A stretch of DNA of 16,205 bases from CAYIFA01 sp964362625 (GCA_964362625.1 CAYIFA010000019.1:1-16205), one strand, 5' to 3'; shown: positions 1 to 6,169, counted from the first letter of the stretch. Numbers and translations: made by a program. Notes: a model not told the origin generated them from the sequence alone.

Positions 1-1
1 A

Positions 2-274
2 GCCACCGACCCAGAAAAGGAACTGCCGCCCGACAAAGTAGAATATTTCAAAAAGAGAATGCTTGGCTGGTCAGCGTCCCAAGTTAGATTTGCCGAAGGC
101 CGCAAAGCAAAACTGGAAGACGAATTAAACGGCCTGCCGGAAGATGCCAAAAACGCCGTTCGTGAATTATTCAATAAATTTGACGAAACAATTGACGCGT
201 CAAAAAAGAAGCATGAAGAAGAACGGCAAATGCCGTTTAATGATCTAGCCAGAAGTTTCGGATATAGCTTCTAA
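2..274 (+). CDS. Hypothetical helical protein, C-terminal fragment
   Basis: The open frame runs from the left window edge to TAA at 272-274, giving 90 visible residues. An ATG at 59 exists, but the frame upstream of it is open and similar in composition, so the true start is probably outside the window. The sequence is rich in Lys, Glu, Asp and Ala, has no membrane segment or Cys, and looks almost wholly alpha-helical. Its middle part (KLEDELNGLPEDAKNAVREL) is amphipathic, and it ends in an aromatic tail (GYSF). I recognise no family. A strong terminator follows 10 bases after the stop, which supports this being the last gene of a rightward transcript. Confidence 0.6.
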   Translation, partial: ATDPEKELPPDKVEYFKKRMLGWSASQVRFAEGRKAKLEDELNGLPEDAKNAVRELFNKFDETIDASKKKHEEERQMPFNDLARSFGYSF

Positions 275-284
275 AAACAACAAA

Positions 285-312
285 GCCCGTTTGGTATCAA
301 ACGGGCCTTTTT
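285..312. terminator. Bidirectional intrinsic terminator
   Basis: A perfect 9-bp stem (GCCCGTTTG at 285-293, CAAACGGGC at 298-306) with loop GTAT is followed by TTTTT at 308-312. It lies between two convergent genes. On the other strand the same hairpin is followed by a T-rich run (TTTGTTGTTTTT), so it can end both transcripts. Confidence 0.9.
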
Positions 313-315
313 GTT

Positions 316-1602
316 TCATGCGCCATTCAAAGCTTGTCTAAGATCAACGTAGTAATCATCCGGAGAACCCAAACCTACTGACAGACGAATCATACTATCA
401 GTAATACCCATCCGCAGCCGATCGGCTTCTGAGATTCCCGAGTGCGTCGTAGTTGCCGGATGCGAAGCTAGAGGCTCTGTGCCGCCCAAGCTTACGGCTA
501 GTTTAAAAAATCTAAGCGCGTCAAGAAACTTAAATGCCGCGCGTTTTCCACCTTTTATATCGAACGACACCATTGCGCCGGGCGCGCTACACTGCTGCTC
601 ATAGACTCTATACTGGTCGCTTGACGAATCAAGAAATCCGGGATAATAAACTTTTGCGGTTTTCGGGTGGTCTCTTAAGAACTTCGCGACATAGCGGGCA
701 TTCTTCATCTGGCTGGTCATGCGGAGCTTAAGCGTTTCCAAACTGCGTGTCAACAACCAGCAAGTAAACGGGCTCGCGATTGTTCCAAGTCTGGTACGTA
801 TGTTTTTTAGCTCGGCGACAATACCGGCATTGCCGGAAGCCGCTCCGGCAATGATATCGCTATGCCCGCCCAAATACTTCGTTGCTGAATATATGACAAT
901 ATCAGCTCCGTATTTCAAAGGATTATGCCACAGCGGTCCCAGGTAGGTATTGTCGGCGACGAAAATAGTTTTTCTTTTTTTAACGGAGAAGGCATCAGCT
1001 AGTCTAGCGCAAGCCTGGCTATCGGTAAAAACATTGGTTGGGTTGGCGAGTGGTTCAATATAGACCATGGCCAAGGGTCCATTCTGGCAGGCTATTTTGG
1101 CGGCGCGCGAAATTGTCGTATAACTGCTGCCGGCCGGGAAAGACGAGGTTTTAATACCGAAATTGCGCAACTCTTCTTTAAAAAAAATTTCGGTCCCGCC
1201 ATAAAGCGGTTCACTATGCAACAAGACATCGCCGGGCCTCAGAAACGCGAGGCTGACGGTTGAAATTGCTGCCATACCGCTCGAAAAAACCGCGGCATCA
1301 TCGGCCCCATCCCACAACGAAAGACGTTTTTCAAATATTTGAACGTTGGGGTTATTAGCGCGGCTGTATACCAGGCTGTCGGAAATTTTCGCTTTCTCGA
1401 CGCCACGACCTCCCTGAAATGAACGGAATAATTCGGCGAGCTCACGCGCTGTTTTTTTTGAAAAGGTTGAAGTCAAAAACAACGGCGGCTTAACCGAGCC
1501 CTCTGATCGCTCTGGGTCGAAATCGTAACTCATCATCAAGCTTTCCGGACTCAACAAATGACCATCGATAAAGGCTTCTGGTTGACGCCTAGCTTTGGAC
1601 AT
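316..1602 (-). CDS. Cys/Met metabolism PLP-dependent enzyme (cystathionine gamma-synthase / methionine gamma-lyase family)
   Basis: A fold-type I PLP enzyme of the trans-sulfuration family acting on sulfur amino acids in the cytoplasm. The frame can be read from a TTG at 1629 (437 residues), but the ATG at 1602 has a GGAG Shine-Dalgarno site 7 bases upstream and the TTG has none, so I use 1602 (428 residues). Numbered from the TTG, the visible signatures are YSRANNPN (88-95), the phosphate loop SSGMA (116-120), PLYGGT (141-146, PLP-stacking Tyr), VADNT (224-228, Asp that pairs with the PLP nitrogen) and SATKYLGGH with the Schiff-base Lys251. The C-terminal SLGGTEPLASHPATTTHSGI block is typical of gamma-lyases and sulfhydrylases. 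The methionine gamma-lyase active-site Cys position is Gly here (YGGT), which argues against that exact activity. Gamma-synthase, gamma-lyase and sulfhydrylase cannot be told apart by eye. The gene stands alone, convergent with the fragment to its left. Confidence 0.9.
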   Translation of the reverse strand: MSKARRQPEAFIDGHLLSPESLMMSYDFDPERSEGSVKPPLFLTSTFSKKTARELAELFRSFQGGRGVEKAKISDSLVYSRANNPNVQIFEKRLSLWDGADDAAVFSSGMAAISTVSLAFLRPGDVLLHSEPLYGGTEIFFKEELRNFGIKTSSFPAGSSYTTISRAAKIACQNGPLAMVYIEPLANPTNVFTDSQACARLADAFSVKKRKTIFVADNTYLGPLWHNPLKYGADIVIYSATKYLGGHSDIIAGAASGNAGIVAELKNIRTRLGTIASPFTCWLLTRSLETLKLRMTSQMKNARYVAKFLRDHPKTAKVYYPGFLDSSSDQYRVYEQQCSAPGAMVSFDIKGGKRAAFKFLDALRFFKLAVSLGGTEPLASHPATTTHSGISEADRLRMGITDSMIRLSVGLGSPDDYYVDLRQALNGA

Positions 1603-1609
1603 AAGACTG

Positions 1610-1613
1610 CTCC
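1610..1613 (-). promoter_or_regulatory. Shine-Dalgarno site choosing ATG 1602
   Basis: GGAG on the minus strand, 7 bases before the ATG at 1600-1602. It lies inside the longer TTG-started reading frame and favours the shorter protein. Confidence 0.6.
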
Positions 1614-1652
1614 GTTTCGTGGTTGTCAAAAACCAAATTTCATCATAACATT

Positions 1653-1658
1653 AGTATA
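1653..1658 (-). promoter_or_regulatory. Possible -10 box of the PLP-enzyme gene
   Basis: TATACT on the minus strand, about 50 bases before the preferred start. No good -35 lies 16-18 bases further up, so the call is weak. Confidence 0.3.
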
Positions 1659-1686
1659 AAAGTGGCATACTTGCAAGCCCTCATAG

Positions 1687-1728
1687 TCCCGCTATCCAAT
1701 GTTATAAAATTTAATGTAGATAGCGGGA
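1687..1728. repeat. Inverted repeat flanking an AT-rich core
   Basis: Perfect 10-bp arms TCCCGCTATC (1687-1696) and GATAGCGGGA (1719-1728) enclose a 22-base AT-rich core containing TATAAA (1703-1708). It lies between the divergent PLP-enzyme gene and the tRNA. It could be an operator or a cruciform over the tRNA promoter, or a dispersed element. The function is unknown. Confidence 0.6.
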
Positions 1729-1751
1729 TTGAATGGATTTAGCGCAAAAAC

Positions 1752-1823
1752 GTCCCCATAGCTCAGTGGATAGAGCGCAGGCCTCCGAAGCCTGAAGCAG
1801 AGGTTCAAGTCCTCTTGGGGACA
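1752..1823 (+). tRNA. tRNA-Arg (anticodon CCG)
   Basis: The full cloverleaf can be folded by hand. The acceptor is GTCCCCA (1752-1758) with TGGGGAC (1816-1822), and the D arm is GCTC/GAGC (1761-1776). The anticodon stem CAGGC/GCCTG (1778-1794) carries loop CTCCGAA with CCG at 1785-1787. The variable loop is 4 bases. The T arm AGAGG/CCTCT carries loop TTCAAGT, and the discriminator is A1823. The next bases are CTG, so CCA is not encoded and must be added by a CCA-adding enzyme. It reads CGG arginine codons. Confidence 0.96.
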
Positions 1824-2083
1824 CTGAAGGTTCCCTGCCAAATGACCCGAAGCCATTTTGGCGTAAGCGTGTTCAACTGGTTGAGTATTCTAGCAGCAAG
1901 TGCTTCAAAACTTATCGCGGCGTTTATTATTTTCTATCGAGTTAGGTCCAAGAATAAGAGCGTTATAAGTCCGTCGTTATCTTAATTTCGCCGACAAAGA
2001 AAAACTTGTCCTCCGACTTCACTCAGGACAATGATGGGCTGAGTCGAACCATTGAACGGGGCCGATTTCAGCAAAACTATACT
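1824..2083. other. Gene-free region between tRNA-Arg and the toxin gene
   Basis: I see no credible gene here. It holds an imperfect inverted repeat just after the tRNA (GCCAAATG at 1837-1844, CATTTTGGC at 1854-1862) without a U-tract, and the dispersed palindrome listed separately at 2006-2031. Base use resembles the flanks. Confidence 0.6.
2006..2031. repeat. Dispersed palindromic repeat element
   Basis: The arms TTGTCCT (2006-2012) and AGGACAA (2025-2031) are separated by CCGACTTCACTC. On the minus strand it contains CCTGAGTGAAGTCGGAGG. From memory, this closely matches a short palindrome (core CCTGAGCGAAGTCGAAGG) scattered through many environmental bacterial genomes. No second copy occurs in this window. 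Confidence 0.55.
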
Positions 2084-2509
2084 TTATATCTTCTTTATTT
2101 TAATCTCTGAAATCTTGCCTTGATCTTTTGGATTCGCCGTAAGCAAAATGGCGTTTTCTCTTAGAGCTAAAGCGGCGTAAACGGCGTCATAAAAAGTAAT
2201 GCCGTATTTATCTGCAAACGTGGCAGAATGTTCCATCATAGACACATCCAATGCAACAAACCTAAGACAAGAGTTCTGAAGCATAATAAGAGCCGTTAAT
2301 ATTTCACTGGCTCCTAGCTTCTTCCCACGCGCTAACGCGTTGCCGACTTCATACATCAGAAGATCAGAGGTTAGAAGTTCAATTTTACCGTCCACTCCCT
2401 CCTTCAAAATTGTACGAGCGACGTTACTGCCTTGTTCATGAGAAAACCATTTGACTGCTATCGAAGCGTCAATAACATAAATGTTTCGCTTAGTGGGACT
2501 GACGGTCAT
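2084..2509 (-). CDS. PIN-domain ribonuclease toxin (VapC-like)
   Basis: A 141-residue single-domain PIN protein, the usual VapC length, and probably an Mg-dependent RNase that cleaves tRNA or other RNA when its antitoxin is lost. The PIN acidic residues are seen as VIDASIAVKWF (Asp14), LMYEVGNAL (Glu54) and FYDAVYAALA (Asp108). The fourth position, usually the Asp of LLTAD, reads LLTAN (Asn126), a substitution found in part of the family. The start ATG at 2509 lies inside the 3' end of the antitoxin gene with a 20-base overlap, so the two are translated as a pair from one mRNA. The closing stretch GKISEIKIKKI is basic. Confidence 0.92.
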   Translation of the reverse strand: MTVSPTKRNIYVIDASIAVKWFSHEQGSNVARTILKEGVDGKIELLTSDLLMYEVGNALARGKKLGASEILTALIMLQNSCLRFVALDVSMMEHSATFADKYGITFYDAVYAALALRENAILLTANPKDQGKISEIKIKKI

Positions 2510-2774
2510 GCAAGATAAAGTCGGATAAAGAGATGGATTGTCGGCCTTGATTGGCGACGTGATTCAAAACTCGTTCTATCTCTTGCCATTTGCTTCTACG
2601 TTTTGCTCTCTGCTCGCGCTTTTCCAGTTTTTCAAAATCTTTTATATCCATAATAACAGCCTTTGGAGATCCGTGCGGCCCTAGAAAGATCGGCCGTCTT
2701 TCCCTTCTGGCCCGTTCTAAAATTTTATTATAATTACGCTGAATTTCGCGCATTGGCACAACATCTTGTTTCAT
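2490..2774 (-). CDS. Phd/YefM-type antitoxin of the PIN toxin
   Basis: 94 residues. The N-terminal half reads as a Phd/YefM-like DNA-binding domain: MREIQRNYNKILERARR, then RPIFLGPHGSPKAVIMDIKDFEKLEK. The C-terminal half (about 55-94) is charged and would wrap the toxin. The open frame extends upstream beyond 3000, but the promoter fixes the start: a consensus -10 ends 6 bases before ATG 2774, so transcription should begin at or next to the A of that ATG. A shorter start at residue 8 (2753) would need a leader but lacks a Shine-Dalgarno site. The antitoxin and toxin together probably bind the palindrome at 2801-2816 and repress their own promoter. Confidence 0.85.
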   Translation of the reverse strand: MKQDVVPMREIQRNYNKILERARRERRPIFLGPHGSPKAVIMDIKDFEKLEKREQRAKRRSKWQEIERVLNHVANQGRQSISLSDFILHDRQSH

Positions 2775-2780
2775 GCTACA

Positions 2781-2809
2781 ATAATATATGATGTAAAATT
2801 GTATGTCAA
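2781..2809 (-). promoter_or_regulatory. Sigma-70 promoter of the antitoxin-PIN toxin operon
   Basis: TTGACA (2804-2809) and TATTAT (2781-2786) on the minus strand are exactly 17 bases apart. The predicted start point falls on about 2774-2775, which is the first base of the antitoxin ATG, so the mRNA should be leaderless. Confidence 0.85.
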
Positions 2810-2816
2810 GACATAC
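2801..2816. promoter_or_regulatory. Palindromic operator over the -35 box
   Basis: GTATGTCAAGACATAC is a perfect palindrome (7-bp arms, AA centre) that contains the whole -35 hexamer. A wider inverted pair, TACAAT (2776-2781) and ATTGTA (2798-2803), covers the -10. This is the expected arrangement for autorepression by a toxin-antitoxin complex. It may also affect the divergent PHP gene that starts at 2869. Confidence 0.7.
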
Positions 2817-2868
2817 CAACTGTGAATAAATTATGTGTATATTATGATAAGCGCGCCGCCTATAAACT

Positions 2869-3783
2869 ATGAACAAAATCGATCTGCAAATCCAATCTAC
2901 GGCATCTGACGGGAAATATAGTCCGGTCGAGTTGGTTGATATGGCCAAAAAAAACGGACTCCACACTATCGCGATCACCGACCACGATACTGTTGGCGGC
3001 GTGAAAGAAGCGCTCGCACGCGCTCTAATGACCGGCCTTCGAGTAATCCCGGGGATTGAAATGTCAGTATCTTTAGAAAATAAAGAACTCCACATACTTG
3101 GATACAGCATTGATATTGACAACGAAAATCTCTTGCGCCGGCTCGCCCATTTTCAAGATGATCGCATACGACGAATGCAAAGAATCGTAGAAAATCTTCA
3201 GAAAATCGGATTTAAAATTTCCTTTGAAGACGTTCAGAAACAAGCCAAAGGCTCTATGGCCCGGCCGCATGTGGCGATGGCGGTTATGGCCAACCCAGAA
3301 AATAAAGAGCTCCTCGGCGAAATCAACTCGGTACACGATTTTATAGAAAATTACATTGTGCCGGGCAAACCTGGCTATGCTGAGCGTGAATACGTTTCAA
3401 GCGTGGAAGCGATTTCTTTAATACACGAGGCCGGCGGTATCGCCATATGGTCTCATCCGGCCATTCATTTTGCCGAAAACCCCAATCAGCTCGAGACGAC
3501 TTTGCAGAAATTGATAGAAGTAGAAATCGACGGCCTCGAAGCTTTTAGCCCGAGCCACACCAAAGAGGAGGTAAAAAAACTGCTAAAATTCGCGGGAGTG
3601 TATGGAATTATTTTTACGGCAGGTTCGGACTTTCACCAAGAGACACCGAACCGCGGCACTCCCGAAGGCGGGCACCCGGCGCAAACTGTCGGCGACTTTG
3701 AAACTTACGGCTTTAGTATCTCACAAATCGTAGTAAACCTTGACAGCGCTATACAAAAAATTCGAGGAAAATTGACAAGGTAA
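2869..3783 (+). CDS. PHP-domain phosphoesterase (YciV/TrpH-like) with altered metal motif
   Basis: A 304-residue PHP-fold protein resembling the YciV/TrpH family, whose E. coli member is a 5'-3' exoribonuclease and nucleotide phosphatase. Most metal-site elements are visible: SDG (13-15), ITDHDTVGG (37-44), PGIEMS (61-66, Glu64), ELHILGY (73-79), RPH (132-134), WSHP (194-197) and GSDFH (252-256). The first motif, normally D-L-H-x-H-S, reads D-L-Q-I-Q-S here, so both of its metal-binding histidines are glutamines (codons CAA and CAA). Activity may therefore be changed, use a different metal set, or be lost. There is no Shine-Dalgarno site before the ATG at 2869. The gene is divergent from the toxin operon, and its 3' end carries the promoter of purC, 46 bases upstream of that gene. 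Confidence 0.88.
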   Translation: MNKIDLQIQSTASDGKYSPVELVDMAKKNGLHTIAITDHDTVGGVKEALARALMTGLRVIPGIEMSVSLENKELHILGYSIDIDNENLLRRLAHFQDDRIRRMQRIVENLQKIGFKISFEDVQKQAKGSMARPHVAMAVMANPENKELLGEINSVHDFIENYIVPGKPGYAEREYVSSVEAISLIHEAGGIAIWSHPAIHFAENPNQLETTLQKLIEVEIDGLEAFSPSHTKEEVKKLLKFAGVYGIIFTAGSDFHQETPNRGTPEGGHPAQTVGDFETYGFSISQIVVNLDSAIQKIRGKLTR

Positions 3784-3799
3784 TTCAAATCCGTATAAA
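3772..3799 (+). promoter_or_regulatory. Sigma-70 promoter of purC
   Basis: TTGACA (3772-3777) and TATAAA (3794-3799), 16 bases apart, inside the last codons of the PHP gene. Transcription would start near 3806 and give a leader of about 24 bases that contains the ribosome site. Confidence 0.7.
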
Positions 3800-3817
3800 A
3801 TCTATAAAGAATATAGA

Positions 3818-3823
3818 GGGAGG
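3818..3823 (+). promoter_or_regulatory. Strong Shine-Dalgarno site of purC
   Basis: GGGAGG, 6 bases before the ATG at 3830. It is noteworthy because most neighbouring genes lack one. Confidence 0.85.
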
Positions 3824-3829
3824 CAACGG

Positions 3830-4795
3830 ATGAACAAGGCCTTTGTTTTTCGTAAAATCGCTGAGGGAAAAACTAAAATCATATGGCAAAGTCCAAATCC
3901 TGATGAGTTTTTAATTGAAAACAAGGACACAATAACCGCGGGCGACGGCGAGAGACGTGATAAATTTATCGGCAAAGGCCAGCTAGCTACCACTACCACT
4001 TGCAATATCTTTGAACTTCTAAAAGATAAGGTGCCGACGCACTATAACGACCGCAGGGATAGCAATTCCTTCCTTGCCCATCGCATGATAATGATACCGG
4101 TAGAATTAGTGGGAAGGCGTATAGCCGCCGGATCCTTTTTAAAAAGAAATCCGCAGGTCCATGAAGGCAGTATTTTAACGCCACTCGAAATTGAATTCTT
4201 CCTCAAAGACGATAGCAGACATGACCCTATGCTGGAATATGACCCAAAAAATGATAAATGGCTGATCTATGATGCAAAAAAGCCAAAAAACATTGGGCTG
4301 ATCGAGGAACTGCCGTTTATAGCAGTCTCTGGAACTAGCGGCAATAATTCAATCAGCCGAAGGATTGGACCGTATTTTCTTCCCGAACTTAGAACCATTA
4401 CCGAAAAAGTCTTTGTAATAATCGAGCAAGCCTGGCGAAAGCTAGGAGTGACCTTAGTTGACCTCAAAATCGAATGCGGATTTTTTACGGACAGTAATGG
4501 CCTTCCCTTGGGCGAAATCGGCGTTGGAGATGTTATAGATAATGATAACTGGCGCATCTGGCCTAACGGTGAAAAATCTCTAGACAAAAGCAAACAACTT
4601 TACCGCGATTCAGGATTAACTGCCGAACTTATCAGAAATTATGCATGGGTAGCAAAAGCATCTTCCAGATTTTTGCAAAAACCTTGTCCGGACTGCGACC
4701 CACCAAGAAGCGGAAAACAGTTTATCCAGGTGCACGATTCACACGATCTTGAAGCGACCCCCTGCGCAACATGCCGCGGGACCGGGTTAATATAA
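3830..4795 (+). CDS. purC: SAICAR synthase (PurC) with C-terminal Cys4 tail
   Basis: Phosphoribosylaminoimidazole-succinocarboxamide synthase: it joins aspartate to CAIR with ATP in purine synthesis. Family marks are KIAEGKTKIIW (9-19, ATP lid), the IGKGQLATTTTCNIFELL helix (47-64), RRIAAGSFLKR (96-106, substrate binding), FFLKDDSRHDP (123-133) and DLKIECGF (211-218) followed by GDVIDNDNWRIWP (233-245). It has 321 residues against about 240 for common bacterial PurC. One extra block lies around 139-180. The other is a tail (about 281-321) with two CxxC pairs, Cys286/Cys289 and Cys312/Cys315, the second inside CATCRGTG like a DnaJ zinc knuckle. The tail's role is unknown. The gene has its own promoter and strong ribosome site and is convergent with folD. 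Confidence 0.9.
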   Translation: MNKAFVFRKIAEGKTKIIWQSPNPDEFLIENKDTITAGDGERRDKFIGKGQLATTTTCNIFELLKDKVPTHYNDRRDSNSFLAHRMIMIPVELVGRRIAAGSFLKRNPQVHEGSILTPLEIEFFLKDDSRHDPMLEYDPKNDKWLIYDAKKPKNIGLIEELPFIAVSGTSGNNSISRRIGPYFLPELRTITEKVFVIIEQAWRKLGVTLVDLKIECGFFTDSNGLPLGEIGVGDVIDNDNWRIWPNGEKSLDKSKQLYRDSGLTAELIRNYAWVAKASSRFLQKPCPDCDPPRSGKQFIQVHDSHDLEATPCATCRGTGLI

Positions 4796-4800
4796 TTAAG

Positions 4801-4826
4801 AATCTCGGGCAAACACCCGAGATTTT
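4801..4826. terminator. Intrinsic terminator between purC and folD
   Basis: The stem AATCTCGGG (4801-4809) pairs with CCCGAGATT (4816-4824) across a 6-base loop and is followed by TTATTTATTT, which suits purC. On the minus strand the run after the hairpin is only A/T-rich, but it may also end folD. The folD stop codon abuts the stem at 4825. Confidence 0.85.
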
Positions 4827-5655
4827 ATTTATTTATCTTTGCAAGTTCTACTAAATTTTTAAAAAGCATAACTACGGCTAACGGCCCAACACCACCAGGA
4901 ACCGGAGTTAAAAATGAGGCCTTTTTCGATACTGAATCAAAATCAATATCACCTACTAACCCACCTTTTGATTCTGATATACCAGCATCAACAACAACTG
5001 CTCCATTTTTGACTATATCGCCAGTGATTAACCCCGCCTTGCCGACACCGGAAATAATAATGTCGGCTTCACGAATTACGGCCGGGGTGTCCGGTGTCTT
5101 TTCAGTCACGGCGCTAAACCCGATATCTTCGGACATCAGCCAAAGCGCAACTGGCCGCCCAACTAACCGCCCGGCACCAACAATGACTATACGCTTATTC
5201 TGATATTGAATATCATATTCTTCGAAAATCTTTTTAACAGCGACGGCAACCGGCGGCAATACCACGCTTTTACCGGTTATCAAATTCCCAATGGCGCGAG
5301 CCGAAAGCACATCAACGTCTTTTTCCGGCGTTATCGAATTCAAAATATACTGAACGCTAATTTGTTTTGGTAACGGCAACTGAACAATTATCCCGGTATT
5401 TTTCTTCTCATGAACAATCACGGCCATTTGCTTGCGGAGTTTATCAGTAGATATATCCGTCGGATATTCAAAAATCCGGACACTGATGCCTATTCCCTCT
5501 CCAGTTTTTTTCTTACGTTCAAGATAAGATGACGTAACCGGATCATCGCCAACCCGCACAATCGCCAAACGCAGCTGTTTTTGCATTTTTTTAACTTCTT
5601 CGCGAAGTTCGGCAATCAATTTTTCGGCAATTTTTTTACCGTCGATGGTATTCAT
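4825..5655 (-). CDS. folD: FolD: methylene-THF dehydrogenase / methenyl-THF cyclohydrolase
   Basis: A bifunctional one-carbon enzyme (5,10-methylene-THF to 10-formyl-THF) feeding purine synthesis and initiator Met-tRNA formylation. It has 276 residues, close to the family norm. Catalytic marks are Tyr44 and Lys48 in SSYLERKKK, GIIVQLPLP (88-96, Gln92), KDVD (112-115), a Rossmann loop VGAGRLVGRP (159-168) and the closing TPVPGGVGP (250-258). Two usual signatures are altered: KDVDG reads KDVDV, and the PCTPxG segment reads PPVAVA (134-139). The start MNTIDGKKIAEKL matches the family N-terminus. It overlaps the end of the RelE-like gene by 20 bases and has no Shine-Dalgarno site, so translation is probably coupled to the toxin gene. 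Confidence 0.93.
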   Translation of the reverse strand: MNTIDGKKIAEKLIAELREEVKKMQKQLRLAIVRVGDDPVTSSYLERKKKTGEGIGISVRIFEYPTDISTDKLRKQMAVIVHEKKNTGIIVQLPLPKQISVQYILNSITPEKDVDVLSARAIGNLITGKSVVLPPVAVAVKKIFEEYDIQYQNKRIVIVGAGRLVGRPVALWLMSEDIGFSAVTEKTPDTPAVIREADIIISGVGKAGLITGDIVKNGAVVVDAGISESKGGLVGDIDFDSVSKKASFLTPVPGGVGPLAVVMLFKNLVELAKINK

Positions 5656-5932
5656 AAGATTTGCTGGTTCTACGGTCTATGTCGGTAATATCAACTATTT
5701 TTCTATCTGCGTAGATATCAAACAAGATTCTATAATTGCCCACGCGACGGCGCCACGCTGTTTCTTCACCGCCAATTTTCTGAATATCACCGGCAAAAGG
5801 ATTAATTTCCATCTCATCGATGGCTTGCGAAATTCTACTTGCATCATTAGTCGGTATGCGGCGAAGTTGTTTCTGCGGCCAATTATCGATGATTACGCGC
5901 CAATTCCTGCTTAAATTTAGTCCATTCAACAT
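5636..5932 (-). CDS. RelE/ParE-family toxin
   Basis: 98 residues with the compact RelE fold pattern: an N-terminal beta strand (WRVIID), two helices (PQKQLRRIPTNDASRISQAI), then AWRRRVGNYRILFDI (59-73) and a final strand with DIDRRTSKSY (84-93). The basic strand residues Arg61, Arg63 and Arg68 and the Arg-Tyr end are the usual active-site region of these ribosome-dependent mRNA nucleases. The ATG at 5932 overlaps the antitoxin gene by 50 bases, longer than usual; a TTG at 5929 is the only close alternative. GGA lies 4 bases before the ATG. Its 3' end overlaps folD. Confidence 0.88.
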   Translation of the reverse strand: MLNGLNLSRNWRVIIDNWPQKQLRRIPTNDASRISQAIDEMEINPFAGDIQKIGGEETAWRRRVGNYRILFDIYADRKIVDITDIDRRTSKSYEYHRR

Positions 5933-6107
5933 ATTTTCCAGCGTTATATTCTTTTCTGCCTCGTTTAATCGCGCGTAATTCTTTTTGTGTGGGTTTTACA
6001 GTGGGGATCAGTTTTCTTATTTGCAAAAACTCTTCGTACTCGTAGCGCGGAATTACGATCAAATCACCATCACGAGCAAGCTCTTTTGGAATCGTCACTG
6101 TTTGCAT
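5883..6107 (-). CDS. Antitoxin of the RelE-like toxin (AbrB-like N-terminus)
   Basis: 74 residues. The N-terminus MQTVTIPKELARDGDLIVIP reads like an AbrB/MazE-type swapped-hairpin DNA-binding element. The C-terminus (about 36-74) is charged and helical and would bind the toxin. The position directly before and overlapping a RelE-like gene is the usual antitoxin-first order. The ATG at 6107 sits exactly 6 bases after a TATACT box, so the mRNA is predicted to be leaderless. Assignment rests on context and the N-terminal pattern; the family itself is not certain. Confidence 0.8.
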   Translation of the reverse strand: MQTVTIPKELARDGDLIVIPRYEYEEFLQIRKLIPTVKPTQKELRAIKRGRKEYNAGKYVEWTKFKQELARNHR

Positions 6108-6113
6108 TATTTT

Positions 6114-6142
6114 AGTATAAATTATTGAAGATAAAAAATCAA
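6114..6142 (-). promoter_or_regulatory. Promoter of the antitoxin-relE-folD operon
   Basis: TTGATT (6137-6142) and TATACT (6114-6119) on the minus strand, 17 bases apart. The predicted start is the A of ATG 6107. The -35 overlaps the edge of the upstream operon's terminator. Confidence 0.75.
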
Positions 6143-6163
6143 GGAAGCCTTACGGGCTTCCTT
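6141..6163 (-). terminator. Terminator of the glmS-glyA operon
   Basis: On the minus strand AAGGAAGCC pairs with GGCTTCCTT (9 bp, 5-base loop) and is followed by GATTTTTT. It lies 6 bases after the last gene of the leftward operon. Confidence 0.88.
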
Positions 6164-6169
6164 TTAACG

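Noticed and set aside
1495..1530. DPERSEGS in the PLP enzyme as a translated dispersed repeat
   Set aside because: It resembles repeat-derived peptides, but from memory SEGSVKPPxFLTSTF is normal for this enzyme subfamily, so it is native sequence.
1860..1930. A second, degenerate tRNA downstream of tRNA-Arg
   Set aside because: A D-arm-like stretch is present, but no acceptor, anticodon or T stem could be paired.
2490..3122. A 210-residue open frame on the minus strand containing the antitoxin
   Set aside because: Its first 116 residues run through the divergent PHP gene and the promoter; the consensus promoter places the start at 2774.
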